Below are positions 1 to 10,766 of a DNA stretch of 64,000 nucleotides, one piece after another; the stretch's first letter is position 1, and each line of letters starts with the position of its first letter. The DNA is from Maratus speciosus (lineage: Eukaryota; Arthropoda; Arachnida; Araneae; Salticidae). A model generated the notes under the pieces. It saw only the letters and a list, made by a program, of their open reading frames with translations, did not search any database and was not told the DNA's origin. The stretch covers positions 255,823,333-255,887,332 of the forward strand of contig OZ010793.1 of the NCBI GenBank assembly GCA_963932465.1, given 5' to 3'. A program made the translations under genes and the position numbers.

Positions 1-579
1 ATACTTATTTATGTCATATGAATAGAATAAAACTTGTCAAAATAGTAATTGTCTATAACAGAATCCTGTCTTTAACGGAAGCGTTACATGGTCTTAATGT
101 GAATTGCGATACAATTAAATATGCTGAAAACCTGTCTGAAAGGGGATTTTCATCGTTCTTTAGTGAAACATAGTGAAGCCTGTGAAAGCGGAATCTTTCT
201 ATAACGGAATCTTGCCTCAAACGGAAGAGTTTCAGAATCCCTGCGAAACGAACAATAGATCTTATTGAGGTGGTGTATCTTAGAAGCATAATTAATTACC
301 CTTCCTTCTATGGAAGCCTGTCTAAAATGGAGCTTTTTACCAGTCCCTTGCAATCTTGTCTTGGCTGTGTATGTATAATAGAAGTATTTCGAGTAACTTT
401 AAGAATTTAGGTATATCCTTATTTAATTTCTTAATTTAAAAAAAAAGCATGGATAAAAAATGTAAGGCTAATTTCTATAACTGCAACTAATAATACATAG
501 AAGTTACATTAATATTTACCAATGAAAAAGATTCACTACGATGTAAAAAGCTGAGCGCATACTGAAGACTTAAATTTAA

Positions 580-799
580 TTAACCCATTCGCTGTCATCC
601 ACGAGTATACTCGTGGCTTTAATTTATTAATTACTTTGTCAACACTATTTTAGAATTAAAAAAAATTGCCTCATTTATTAGCAGAAATTTCGCTGTATTA
701 GTAAAGCGAAATTTACCTTTCTGAATTTGTGGTAGCAAACGACTTTTAACAAAAAAATTGAAAATTCTTACTTTATAGTTTTGGCAGCGAATGGGTTAA
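580..799. mobile_element. piggyBac-like MITE 1 (TTAA target)
   Basis: A 212-bp body (584-795) is flanked by TTAA on both sides (580-583 and 796-799). It begins cccattcgctgtca and ends tggcagcgaatggg, a near-perfect inverted pair. TTAA duplication with CCC-type termini is the signature of piggyBac-like transposons. There is no coding capacity, so it would have been moved in trans. A small internal palindrome (cacgagtatactcgtg) lies at 600-615. Confidence 0.75.
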
Positions 800-1418
800 A
801 TCAAGTTTCATATTACATAACATTTGCCTACAATAAAGTTAGGATCAAGTGGTTAAGTTTAAAACAGCAATCTCCATGTTTAATTTCTTGCCATTGAATT
901 AAGAACTTGTGCTGTAATAGATATTGGATAATGATTTCACATAAGTGTCAATTGCATGAGCGATCCGCCGCGCACCCCATGGGAGTTTTTGAGACAAAGG
1001 TTGGCACGGTTTAAATCAATTAGTTAACCAACTGTTTTTTTAGAAAAAATCTAATCTAATATTTTCTCATTTTTGTAATTTAAGTTTTTGAAATTATTGC
1101 ATATAAATAATTTCTACCTTTAACAGAAAGCAGCACAGCAGTCCCAGCAGTCACAGTGAGACATAGTGAGTCTAGGTTGTATTTGTATGCATGTAGAATG
1201 CAAATTGCATGTGTTGATGAACATATTTGAAGCTCTAAAGAGAAAATTTAAAACAGGTGAATTTAGCAAAGATAAAATAGATTTAAAATATTCAATATTT
1301 TGAATAAAATATTTTCCTTTGAGAAAACGTAGATTATTTATAATTAATAACATAAAATGACCTTTAAGATTTCAGTCAAGCTGTAAAAGAAAATTTTCTT
1401 GATTGGGAAGATTATCTT

Positions 1419-1850
1419 TTAGGGCTGTTCTCAGCTGTTCTTCTCAACAAGCACTAAACGCTTTGACAGATGTATAAATTCATTTTTTAACAGAAAGATA
1501 TAAAATTGGAAGGCCTGAGTATGGTAGCTATTTGGAATTGAACTGTGTTTTCCATTTTTGATAAATTAATTACCTGTTGAGTTGTAAGCAATTTTGATCA
1601 CGTTACAAAGATGTTTTTAACCTTCCTTGAGTGGTTATTCTTCTTTCGCGCGGAAATTCGGTTCAAAACGCCCACTTTGACAACATTTTCTAAAAGATCT
1701 ATTGTGTTTGAAAAAAAAAAAAAAAAAAAAGGAAAACACAGTTTGATTACATAGTTTCTGAACAATAGCATCTGCTAGTTTCATGCATTTCCGAGCAAGA
1801 ATAAATTAAAACTTATGTCATAAAGTTGCCCTTTCAAATTTGAGAACAGC

Positions 1851-1854
<4 letters not shown>
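1419..1854. mobile_element. Possible PIF/Harbinger-like MITE (TTA target)
   Basis: The trinucleotide tta at 1419-1421 is followed by gggctgttctcag, and tgagaacagcc at 1841-1851 is followed by tta (1852-1854). The roughly 12-bp inverted ends and 3-bp TTA duplication match what is known of PIF/Harbinger non-autonomous elements. The left end has one more G than the right and the similarity is short, so chance or decay cannot be excluded. Confidence 0.35.
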
Positions 1855-1884
<30 letters not shown>

Positions 1885-2835
1885 AAGATATGAAGTCAAA
1901 TAAGAGGACACTGTTGTGACAAAATTGGGCGCAAAAATTGGGTGCTAGCGAAGCACCTGTTTACATTAACTAAAACATGCAATAAGATATATTTAAATCG
2001 TCTATTGCATAATTGAATCCACTATTTAGATCTGACAAAAAAATGGGGGAAAATCGAGATTAAGGTTTGCTTGAGACATTAATAGAAAAAAATCTCATAA
2101 AAATGCCTAAAAATATATATTATTAATTTTTAGTTTAGAAATTTAAAAGTAATATGTATTATAACACAGCTCAGAAAAAAAGCCTGTGTATTAAGTCTGA
2201 TAGTTGTTTAACTGTATTTGTGGATGAAAACTTTTATAAATCTACTTTCCATTTTAAGATAAATGTTTTCAGTAGTCTATAAAGCTGGTAAATAGATATT
2301 TCTGTTTATTTTACTGTCGCCTTTTCTTTTTTTTTTTTCCCTGGCAGTTTCAGAGAAGTGTCAAATGACAATACACAATAACTTCTTGAAACGTGTAAAG
2401 ACTCTACTGCTAAATTCAAATCATTCCAAGAATTCTTTATAAAAGATAATAATTGTCCTGTAGTGTTCGAGCAGAAAAATCAAGTATCTCAGATTGCAAA
2501 TATTTCAAAGAAATTATTTTGAATAGCCATGGGAAAGTATATTATATTTATGAAACTACATCATATATTTATTTATAGTGCTACTAGTAATTAAAAGATT
2601 GTTTATTAAGATTTATCAAGGCATCAATGTTTCTCTATGTAGAGCATTTTATTCATGGAACATAAGACAGCTTTTACTAAAAAAGGTCTAAATATTAAAT
2701 GATTTCAATTTTCTACATGATTGTAATTATTTAATTTAAATTATTTTTAAATGAAGTTATATTACTTACATATCCAACGATGTTTATTTTTATCAATAAA
2801 TATGAATGTATATGTAACAGGAAAACTTATAAAAA

Positions 2836-2931
2836 AAAACCCGGTTTAAACCAAAAAAACCTGGTTTAAACAAAAAAAACCCGGGTTTTTTTGTTTGTTT
2901 TTTTTTTGAAAAAAAAAACGGTTTTTTTACC
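2836..2931. repeat. A/T-run simple sequence with ccggtttaaacc-type cores
   Basis: Runs of A, then of T, alternate with short cores (cccggtttaaacc, cctggtttaaac, cccggg), so that much of the stretch can fold on itself. The longer reading frames across it are low complexity and are not genes. Confidence 0.6.
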
Positions 2932-3984
2932 AACCTCTTGTGAAACTTATGCAAGACTGTCTTTAATTCACGAAAGTGACGAAAGCAAAGAATCCATCTG
3001 TTCAGATAATAGACAATCAGCACATACGCAGAAATTGCAGAAATTTTATTCGGTAGGCACCGCTTTTTCTAAACGCTATACTTATTAAATACCAAAAAAT
3101 GCTCGAAATGAAAAGTACAAATATTACCTAAATTTGTTTATGGTGATATGGTGCATGCACCTTCTGACGGCGCTTTCGCATCTATAGACTTTATCAGGTC
3201 TATGGACCCCTTCGAGGGGCTAAACTTATAGTGTGACATGAAAAGATTACTACTTTGCACTAAGTTTGCAGTATTTTTGATTGCTTGTTTGTCGTTAGTT
3301 TGCAATAAATTTGATACAGTATGAATTTAACTTGTACGACAAGTTAGCTGCAAGTTCAAAGTGTGGTGACTTCGGCGTTTGTGTTATCTTGGTGCAGTCT
3401 TGTTATGAACTTTCAGTCTTGTCATGCTGAGCTTACTGCAACTTCGCAGGTTTTCAAAGCAAGACTGTTGCAAATTTTCTGCAAATAAAAAATGCTATGT
3501 GGAAAGGTTTTAACTTTAAGAAAAAGATCTTGCATTTTCAGCTACAGAAACTAGTAATTTAAGAAGCAAACACATCAAATATAGTTCAGGCTGGAAAAAG
3601 CAGTTTTGTTACAATTGTCTTATTCAGCCATAATTCTTTTGGGTTTCCATGTTTTATGTCTCGCCACTTTTGGTACCACATTCGATCTAATAGTTGCTTC
3701 CGATATCTGGTCGTCTTTAAGGAAGTTAAATTTTTGTAATAAGTTTATTTGTGATGGATTAGCACTTTTTTGGAAGTATTAGAATGTGTAAAAAATGGTT
3801 CATGGTGGTTTCTGTTTTTGTACTTCCCAGCCAATTTATTTTAGATGGTTCGAGACAGTTTTAGAACATTCTCTAAGTTCAGCAGTAAGCTTCGGACGGG
3901 TCAGATTTATGCAGCTCTGGAAGAGACACTTAGGAGTTCCGTGGAAGGGGGTAGCGCCCTTCTAGACCATTAATAATCATAAAA

Positions 3985-4690
3985 TTCCGAATCTTTCGAT
4001 TGCACCCTTAAACAACTTGATAGGAGGATTAAGAACCTCATCTCTGTATATTTCAGCATTCTCAGTTGCACTGGTAAAAATGTGTCGGTCACTGCGGCTA
4101 TTCAAAATGATGTCCGTCCATACCACTATTCCACGACCTTAGTATCGATGCCTTTCACGGATGTTTCCAGCTTTATTGCGTGTGATTTTCTCCCTTCATA
4201 TGGTATTATGTCTGCAGTAATTCTCTCAACAGAATCGGGATTCATCGGTAAAGCGAACTTGGCTCCAGTCCGTGGTACTCCAATGACGATGATCTCTGCA
4301 CCACTTTAACCGGGCGTATTTCGCTACCGGAGTTAGTGGAACACAAATCATGGGTTTCCTTGCATGCAGCCTGTCACTCACAGTAAACCAGGATAGTCGA
4401 GTTCTTGTTGCTGCAGCAAACTCCCTGCAATCTGAACTGACGTCAATTGCCATTTCTTTTAGCAATCGTTGGCAAATTATAGTCCTGAGAGTCTATTGGG
4501 GTGCATTTTCTACCTTGACCTGGTTGTTTGTGGACATTAAACCAGTGTCTTTAAACCATTTCAAGATTCTTGACATGTCGCTTTTGGCTATTTTTAAGTC
4601 TTTACAGACCCCTAAGAGTGTATGTCCTGCTTCCATTCTCCCTATCTCACGCAATTTCTCAAAATCAGTCAAATGTCTTCTGGACAACAT
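3985..4690 (-). pseudogene. Tc1-like transposase relic inside hAT-A2
   Basis: A decayed DDE transposase of the Tc1/mariner superfamily reads right to left. The frame at 4690-4493 starts with a Met and holds the N-terminal helix-turn-helix (FEKLREIGRMEAGHTLLGV). The frame at 4465-4226 holds the second DNA-binding part and the first catalytic Asp in FTDESRF. At least one frameshift separates them. Further left, a third frame (about 4080-3990) resembles the stretch before the second catalytic Asp, then similarity stops, so the C-terminal third with the last acidic residue is missing. A possible Tc1 right terminus ending ctcgccagtg followed by ta lies at about 4926-4956, but I could not find its partner. 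A transposon was apparently trapped in the hAT element before the hAT family multiplied, because both hAT-A copies carry it. Confidence 0.7.
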
Positions 4691-5093
4691 ATTCCACCTA
4701 CTAGAAGTGAAAGTTTTACCTAATTACACGTACAATCCTTAAAATTAGACTTCAAATTACCCACGTGCGCTCCTTTTCACACGTGAACTGAAAGAACGGG
4801 CTGAGACTGAAAAATTTGCATCTATTTCTGTAGCGAATGTTAATCCCATTGGACTACGTCATAACGTTGACATTGAGTTACCTTTCTGGAAGTTCCCTTA
4901 ATAGAATTAACATAAAGCACCTTTTTATGGTTGTTCCATTCATTTTTCTCGCCAGTGTATTTTGAAAGTGGTTACAAATAACCAGTGCAAAAATAAAGTT
5001 ACTTTTATTAATTGTAGGCAGCCAGTGGCGTAGCCAGGATTTCGTTTCGGGGGGAGGGGGGGGGTCCAGAATTTTTCCTTCAGGTTATATGTA

Positions 5094-5261
5094 CAGTAAA
5101 ACCTGTCAAGATAAAATCGTAAATATTGCTGAAAAATTCCGTTTTACACAAGTTTTTGTGTTATCAGGTGTATTTCTATAGCGTTCTTTTCCGTAACACT
5201 ATGGAACATTTCTGTTTAAGACAGAATTCCGTTATAGGCAGGTTCCATTTTTACAAGTTTT
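5094..5261. repeat. Short pogo-like palindromic repeat within hAT-A
   Basis: The stretch begins acagtaaaacctgtcaag and ends with aggttcca...acaagttttgtgt. It is built of divergent pieces of the type cctgtctaaaacggaa and their complements. The same kind of sequence recurs at 22443-22880, 45536-45731 and, in fragments, throughout hAT-A. It resembles the repetitive subterminal regions of pogo/Tigger-type elements; family assignment is inference. Confidence 0.4.
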
Positions 5262-6689
5262 GTGTATTTATATAAATATACTTATTTATGTCATATGAAT
5301 AGAATAAAACTTGTCAAAATAGTAATTGTCTATAACAGAATCCTGTCTTTAACGGAAGCGTTGCATGGTCTTAATATGAACTGCGATACAATTAAATTTG
5401 CTGAAAACCTGTCTGAAAGTGGATTTTTTTCGTTCTTTAGTGAAACCTGTGAAAGTCGAATCTTTCTATAACGGAATCCTGTCTCAAACGGAAGAGTTTC
5501 AGAATCCCTGCGAAACGAACAATAGATCTTATTGAGGTAGTGTATCTTAGAAGCATAATTAATTACACTTCTTTCTATGGAAGCCTGTCTAAAATGGAGC
5601 TTTTTACCAGTCCCTTGCAATCTTGTCTTGACTGTGTATGTATATTAGAAGTATTTCGAGTAACTTTAAGAATTTAGGTATATCCTTATTTAATTTCTTA
5701 ATTTAAAAAAAAGCATGGATAAAAAATGTAAGACCAATCTCTACGGCATAATACGCAGATATTGCAAAAATTTTATTCGGTAGGCACCGCTTTTTCTAAA
5801 CGCTATACTTATTAAATACCAAAAAATGCTCGAAATGAAAAGTACAAATATTACCTAAACTTGTTTATGGTGATAAAACCGATACATGCACCTTCACAAT
5901 AGACTTGATCAGGTCTATGGACCCCTTCGAAGGGGTTAAACTTATAGTGTGACATGGAAAGATTACTACTTTGCAGTAAGTTTGCAGTAGTTTTGATTAC
6001 TTGTTTGCCGTTAGTTTGCAATAAATTTGATATAGTATGAATTTAACTTGCACGACAAGTTAGCTGCAAGTTCAAAATGTGGTGACTTCGGTGTTTGCGT
6101 TATCTTGCTGCAGTCTTGTTATGAACTTTCAGTCTTGTCATGCTGAGCTTAGTGCAACTCTGCAGGTTTTCATAGCAAGACTGTTGCAAATTTTCTGCAA
6201 ACTAAAAATGCTATGTGGGAAGGTTTTAACTTTAAGAAAAAGATCTTGCATTTTCAGCTACAGAAACTAGTAATGTAAGAAGCACACACATCAAATATAG
6301 TTCATGCTGGAAAAAGCAGTTTTGTTACAATTGTCTTATTCAGCCATAATTCTTTTGGGTTTCCATGTTTCATGTCTCGCCACTTTTGATACCATATTCG
6401 ATCTAATAGTTGCTTCCGATATCTGGTCGTCTTTAAGGAAGTTAAATTTTTGTAATAAGTTTATTTGTGATGGATTAGCACTTTTTTGGAAGTATTAGAA
6501 TGTGTAAAAAATGGTTCATGGTAGTTTATGTTTTTGTACTTCTCAGCCAATTTATTTTAGATGGTTCGAAATAGTTTTAGAACATTCTCCAAGTTCAGCA
6601 GTAAGCTTCGGATGGGTTGGATTTATGCAGCTCTGGAAGGGACACTTAGGAGTTCCGTGGAAGGGGGTAGCGCCCTTCTAGACCATTAA

Positions 6690-7377
6690 TAATCATAAAA
6701 TTCCGAATCTTCCGATTGCACCCTTAAACAACTTGACAGGAGGATCAAGAACCTCATCTCTGTATATTTTAGCATTCACAGTTGCACTGGTAAAAATGTG
6801 TCGGTTACTGCGGCCATTCAAAATGATGTCCGTCCATACCATGATTCCACGACCTTTGTATCGATGCCTTTCAGGGATGTTTGCAGCCTTATTGCGCGTG
6901 ATTTTCTCCCTCCATATGATAACACGTCTGTAGTAACTCTCTAAAAAAAAATCGGGATTCATCGGTAAAGATAACTCGGCTCCAGTCCGTGGTACTCCAA
7001 TGACGATGATCTCTGCACCACGGCGCATTTCGCTACCGGAATTAGTGGAACACAAATCATGGGTTTCCTTGCAGACTGTCACTCACAGTAAACCAGGATA
7101 GTCGAGTTCTTGTTACTGTAGCAAACTCCCTGCAGTCTGAACTGACGTCAATTGCCCATTTCTTTTAGCAATCGTTGGCAAATTACAGTCCAGAAACCCT
7201 ATGTGGTATGTTTTCTACCTTGACCTGGTTGTCTGTGGACATTATACCAGTGTCTTTAAATCGTTTCCAGATTCTTGATATGACGCTTTTGGTTATTTTT
7301 AAGTCTTTAAAGACCCCTAAGAGTATCTCTCCAGCTTCCATTCTCCCTATCGCTCCCTGGTTATTTGTTGCTTTCAC
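6690..7377 (-). pseudogene. Tc1-like transposase relic inside hAT-A1
   Basis: This is the counterpart of the relic at 3985-4690. The N-terminal helix-turn-helix frame (7377-7183) has lost its beginning where hAT-A1 is deleted at about 7356, and the visible Met belongs to unrelated hAT sequence. The 7082-6693 frame covers the region around the first catalytic residue in shifted frames and continues to IYRDEVLDPPVKLFKGAIG, just before the expected second Asp. The last third of a normal Tc1 transposase (about 340 residues) is absent. It is certainly non-functional. Confidence 0.7.
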
Positions 7378-9179
7378 GAACCTTGAATTGTTTTCCTTTG
7401 AGATAGCTCATCTTCACAGATTTTCCTGTAATAGATTTATGCTCTTCAAAGGTGGTGTTATAGCAGTAGTTTCCAACCTGGGGTAGTGTACCCCTTGGGG
7501 TACTTGGCGGGTCTGCAGGGGGTATGTGAAAATAATAACCGTAATGGCGGAAGTCACAAAAATATTAGGAATATCAATGTAATTTGCACCAATTTATAAT
7601 ATGGTTGTGATAAGAAGATTACTAACGAAAAAAAGCATGTTTACGTTATCTCCTTGAGTGAAGGGGGGAAGGGGGGTGTGTTTATGAGAAATGGGGGTAC
7701 TTCGAAATGAAAAACCTAAGAAAGGGGTACGTGAAAGAAAAAAGTTTAGGAAGTGAGTACGTTTTTGCAGTTTTAAGGAATACTGTGAAAACGGAAATTG
7801 TTTATAACGAAAACCTGCTTAAAACGGAAAAGTTCATAGTCCCGAAAAAAGACATACCTTTAAATTATACCTTTTAAGACGAATACCTCTCTAAAGCGGA
7901 ATTTTTCATAGATCCTTTGTGATTCTGTTTTAGCAGTATTTGCTGTTGTATTTGTATCCATGATTCAGTAAACCAGGTCTACTTTCGGGGGGGTCCGGAC
8001 CCCCTGGACCACCCCCCTCCTTGGCTACGCCACTGTAGGCAGCAGATTTAAAGTAATTGTTAATATTGTCCGTTATAAAGTGAACAAAGGTAAGGGTCAC
8101 GAAACTCAACCAATGTACCGTTATTGCGTTCGTATAAACTCGTTCTTTTCCATAAGTGTCGACAACAGAACCCCATCGAAGTCCAAGATAAAGAAGTTTT
8201 ACGTTTAATCTAGTTACAGTAAATTTGTGTAAACGGAATAGCAGGTATACTTGCATTTTGCATAGTTATCCTTCCGTCTAGGGACATTAAAATGTTTTTG
8301 TTTATGAGAGGATTCCGTGTTTTCAGAAAACCTGCCAAGAAGGATTCATAATTGGAAAAAGTTTCATTTCAGATAGGTTTCAAACGTTAGCAAGCACAAA
8401 TATATAGTGTTGTTTTTGTCGAAACTTGAATTGTGTTCCTTTGAGATAGGTCATTTTCACAGATTTTCCTGTAATATATTTATTCTCTTCAGAGGTGGTG
8501 TACGTGGCGGGTCTGCTGAGGGTATGTGAAAATAATATCGGTAATGGCGGAAGTCGCAAAAATGTTAGGAATATCAATGTAATTTGCATTGATTTATTAT
8601 ATGGTTGTGATAAGAAGATTACTAATGAAAAAAAGCATGTTTACGTTATCTCCTTGAGTGGAAAGAAGGAAGGAGTGCGTGTTTATGAGAAATTGGGGTA
8701 CTCCGAAATGAAAAACCTAAGAAAGGTGTACGTGAAAGAAAAAAGTTTGGGAAGTGAGTACGTTTTAGCAGTTTTAAGGGATACTGTGAAAACGGATAGT
8801 ATTTATAACGGAAACCTGCCTAAAACGGAAAAGTTCATGGTCCCGAAAAAAGACATACTTTTGAATTATACAGTAGCGCTCAAAAGTATTTTGACAACCT
8901 TATATTCTTTCTTATTTTATTTAATATACAAATGTAAAAGAAAATATATTCCCTATAATTGAGAACACTATGATTGCAGTTATTCAAATGCATCAAGTTT
9001 CAACTTGTTTGTTTACATTCGGCATCACCGAAGAAATATTACTTCTCCTTAGCTCAAAAGTATTTTGACAATTAGTTTGCATTTAATTGTTGAAGGTGTC
9101 AGTGGCGCTATAGCTTCGATTAGTGTTTATATTGACTTATTGTGATTATTTTTAAATGCAGAAATGTAAAAAATATTGA

Positions 9180-9619
9180 AGTGATTCTAGAAAAGACGCT
9201 GTAAATGCACTTAAGAAAGGTAGACTGCAAGCAGAATTAGCTCGTTCTTTTAACGTGTCTCGGCACCTTGTTATTATATGGAATAAAATTTTTAATAAAC
9301 AGAAATACATCGAAAATAAGCCTCAAAGTGGCCAACCGGAAAAAACAGCTTGCAATGTTGACTCTATTATAAAAATGATATCAACAAATGATTGTCGTTA
9401 GTCCGTTGTAATAATAAAAAATGAATTGAAAGAAAATTACGGCATAGACATACACGTTTCATCAGTCAAACGACGCCTAAACCTCTATGGTTTACATGGC
9501 AGAAGACTAGCAAAAACACGTTTATTATCTACTAAGAACAGGAAGGCTAGATTTGCATTTCTAAAACGGCATAACCATTTCAGGGGCAAAGCAATTCCAT
9601 TGCTAAAGTGTTCAAATTA
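9180..9619 (+). pseudogene. N-terminal Tc1-like transposase fragment, left arm
   Basis: One frame runs from about 9180 to the stop at 9617-9619, with a single internal TAG at about 9400. It reads SRKDAVNALKKGRLQAEL, then a helix-turn-helix (LARSFNVSRHLVIIWNKIF), then the second DNA-binding subdomain (KENYGIDIHVSSVKRRLNLY, LHGRRLAKTRL). This is the paired DNA-binding region typical of Tc1 transposases. The DDE catalytic domain is absent: the palindrome centre comes about 20 bases after the stop. If expressed it would be a DNA-binding domain without nuclease. Confidence 0.75.
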
Positions 9620-10092
9620 ATGATCGACACCGGAATTTGAAAACAAATTTATTTGTAAATAGAAAAATCTATATTTCACACACATAATAAACTGAATATT
9701 TTTTAACCAAAATTCTGGTGTCAATCATTAATTTCAACACTTTAGCAATGGAAGTGCTTTGCCCCTGAAAGGGTTATGCCGTTTTACAGATGCAACTCTA
9801 GCCTTCCTATTCTTAGTAGATAACAAACGTGTTTTTGCTGGTCTTCTACCATGTAAACCATAGAGGTTTAGGCGTCGTTTGACTGATGAAACATGTATGT
9901 CTATGCCGTAATTTTCTTTCAATTCATTTTTTATTATTACAGCGGACTTACCACAATCATTTGTAGATATCATTTTTATAATACAGTCAACATTGCAAGT
10001 TGTTTTTTCGGTTGGCCACTTTGAGGCTTATTTTCGATGTATTTCTGTTTATTAAAAACTTTATTCCATCTAATAACAAGTTGCTGAGACAC

Positions 10093-10233
10093 TGTGACGA
10101 CGCCATCTTTCGCGGTCAGTAAAACGAGTTTCTCGCAGGAAGCGATTGAGCTAGCCTTTTGCTCGGCACGTAAGATCTCGCTTTCTGACCGTGGGTTCTC
10201 CGGTTCGATCCCTATCGCCGCTCATCTCCTGCA
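10093..10233. repeat. TRIM left terminal repeat, with pol III B-box-like motif
   Basis: About 95 percent identical to 10626-10766. Positions 10202-10212 read ggttcgatccc, a full match to the tRNA B-box consensus GGTTCGANNCC. About 50 bases upstream, ctagccttttgctcgg is an imperfect A-box candidate flanked by gagc/gctc. A cloverleaf does not fold well, so this is tRNA-like rather than a tRNA gene. Confidence 0.7.
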
Positions 10234-10328
10234 TTTGTGACCTTGGACAAACGAACACGCACCTTCACAAACATCATCATCTCCTTTCGAGACCAACAGA
10301 TGGCAGCACTGAAAACACTCCCAGCAGC

Positions 10329-10496
10329 AAAGCCTGTGAAACGCTCACAGCACGCAACCAGCAATCAAAGCCTGTGAAACTATCACAGCACACAAGCAAA
10401 GCCTGTGAAACTATCACAGCACACAAGCAATGCCTGTGAAACGCTCACAGAACGCAAAGACTGTGACAACTCTCATAGCACAAAGCCTGTCACGCC
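10329..10496. repeat. Roughly 30-bp minisatellite inside the TRIM
   Basis: Five to six imperfect units of the type aaagcctgtgaaacNNtcacagcacNcaagc follow one another. Each contains the small hairpin ctgtga...tcacag. The open frames seen here are a by-product of the repeat. Confidence 0.75.
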
Positions 10497-10625
10497 GCGC
10501 ATCTTCGGGGGCACACACATGCGCACGGCAGCACGACAGCATCACCTGGCAACCGCCAACGCAACGCGAGTGCACATCACTCGTACAGCATCAACGAGAT
10601 GCTCTTCTGACTGGGGGTGGAGTAC

Positions 10626-10766
10626 TGTGGCGACGCCATCTTGCGCGGTCAGTAAAACGAGTTTCTCGCAGGAAGCGATCGAGCTAGCCTTTTGCTCGGC
10701 ACGTAAGATCTCGCTTTCTGACCGTGGGTTCTCCGGTTCGATCCCTATCGGCGCCCATCTCCTGCA
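10626..10766. repeat. TRIM right terminal repeat
   Basis: Second copy of the 141-bp terminal repeat, differing from the first at only a few positions (for example gtggcgacg against gtgacgacg). It contains the same B-box-like ggttcgatccc. Near-identity of the two repeats indicates a fairly recent insertion. Confidence 0.75.

Larger units (their letters stand above)
478..3022. other. 2.5-kb segment present only in the outer hAT-A copy
   Basis: In the inner copy the flanks of this segment are joined at about 5735-5755, while here they lie 2.5 kb apart. It is either an insertion in hAT-A2 or a deletion in hAT-A1. I see no terminal repeat or target duplication at its edges. It contains a piggyBac-like MITE (580-799), a possible Harbinger-like MITE (1419-1854), A-runs near 1711 and 1855, and an A/T-rich simple sequence near 2836-2931. 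The remainder is AT-rich DNA with no recognisable gene. Confidence 0.6.
5015..8043. mobile_element. Inner hAT element hAT-A1 with 8-bp target duplication
   Basis: The element proper is 5023-8035 (3013 bp). It starts cagtggcgtagcca and ends ggctacgccactg. It is flanked by perfect 8-bp copies of taggcagc (5015-5022 and 8036-8043), which is diagnostic of hAT insertion. G- and C-runs lie just inside both ends. It encodes no hAT transposase and must have been mobilised in trans. It carries a truncated copy of the Tc1-like relic and a short stretch (about 7446-7490, caacctggggta...ggggtac) absent from the outer copy. It is inserted in its own relative hAT-A2. Confidence 0.92.

Noticed and set aside
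1700..1885. A-runs as tails of SINE or LINE insertions (also 38935-38972)
   Set aside because: No pol III boxes, reverse transcriptase or target duplications were found next to them; they may be simple sequence.
4350..4742. 130-codon frame on the plus strand (and its counterpart at 7175-7486)
   Set aside because: Antisense to the Tc1-like transposase relic, whose minus-strand frames show the real homology.
8495..8962. 155-codon open frame on the plus strand
   Set aside because: It runs through hAT-A sequence and then into the inverted repeat of the fold-back; the paralogous stretch at 7470-7870 is not open and no motif is recognisable.
10141..10226. tRNA gene
   Set aside because: The B-box match is good, but the T and acceptor stems do not pair and there is no clear anticodon arm; the stretch is duplicated within TRIM terminal repeats.
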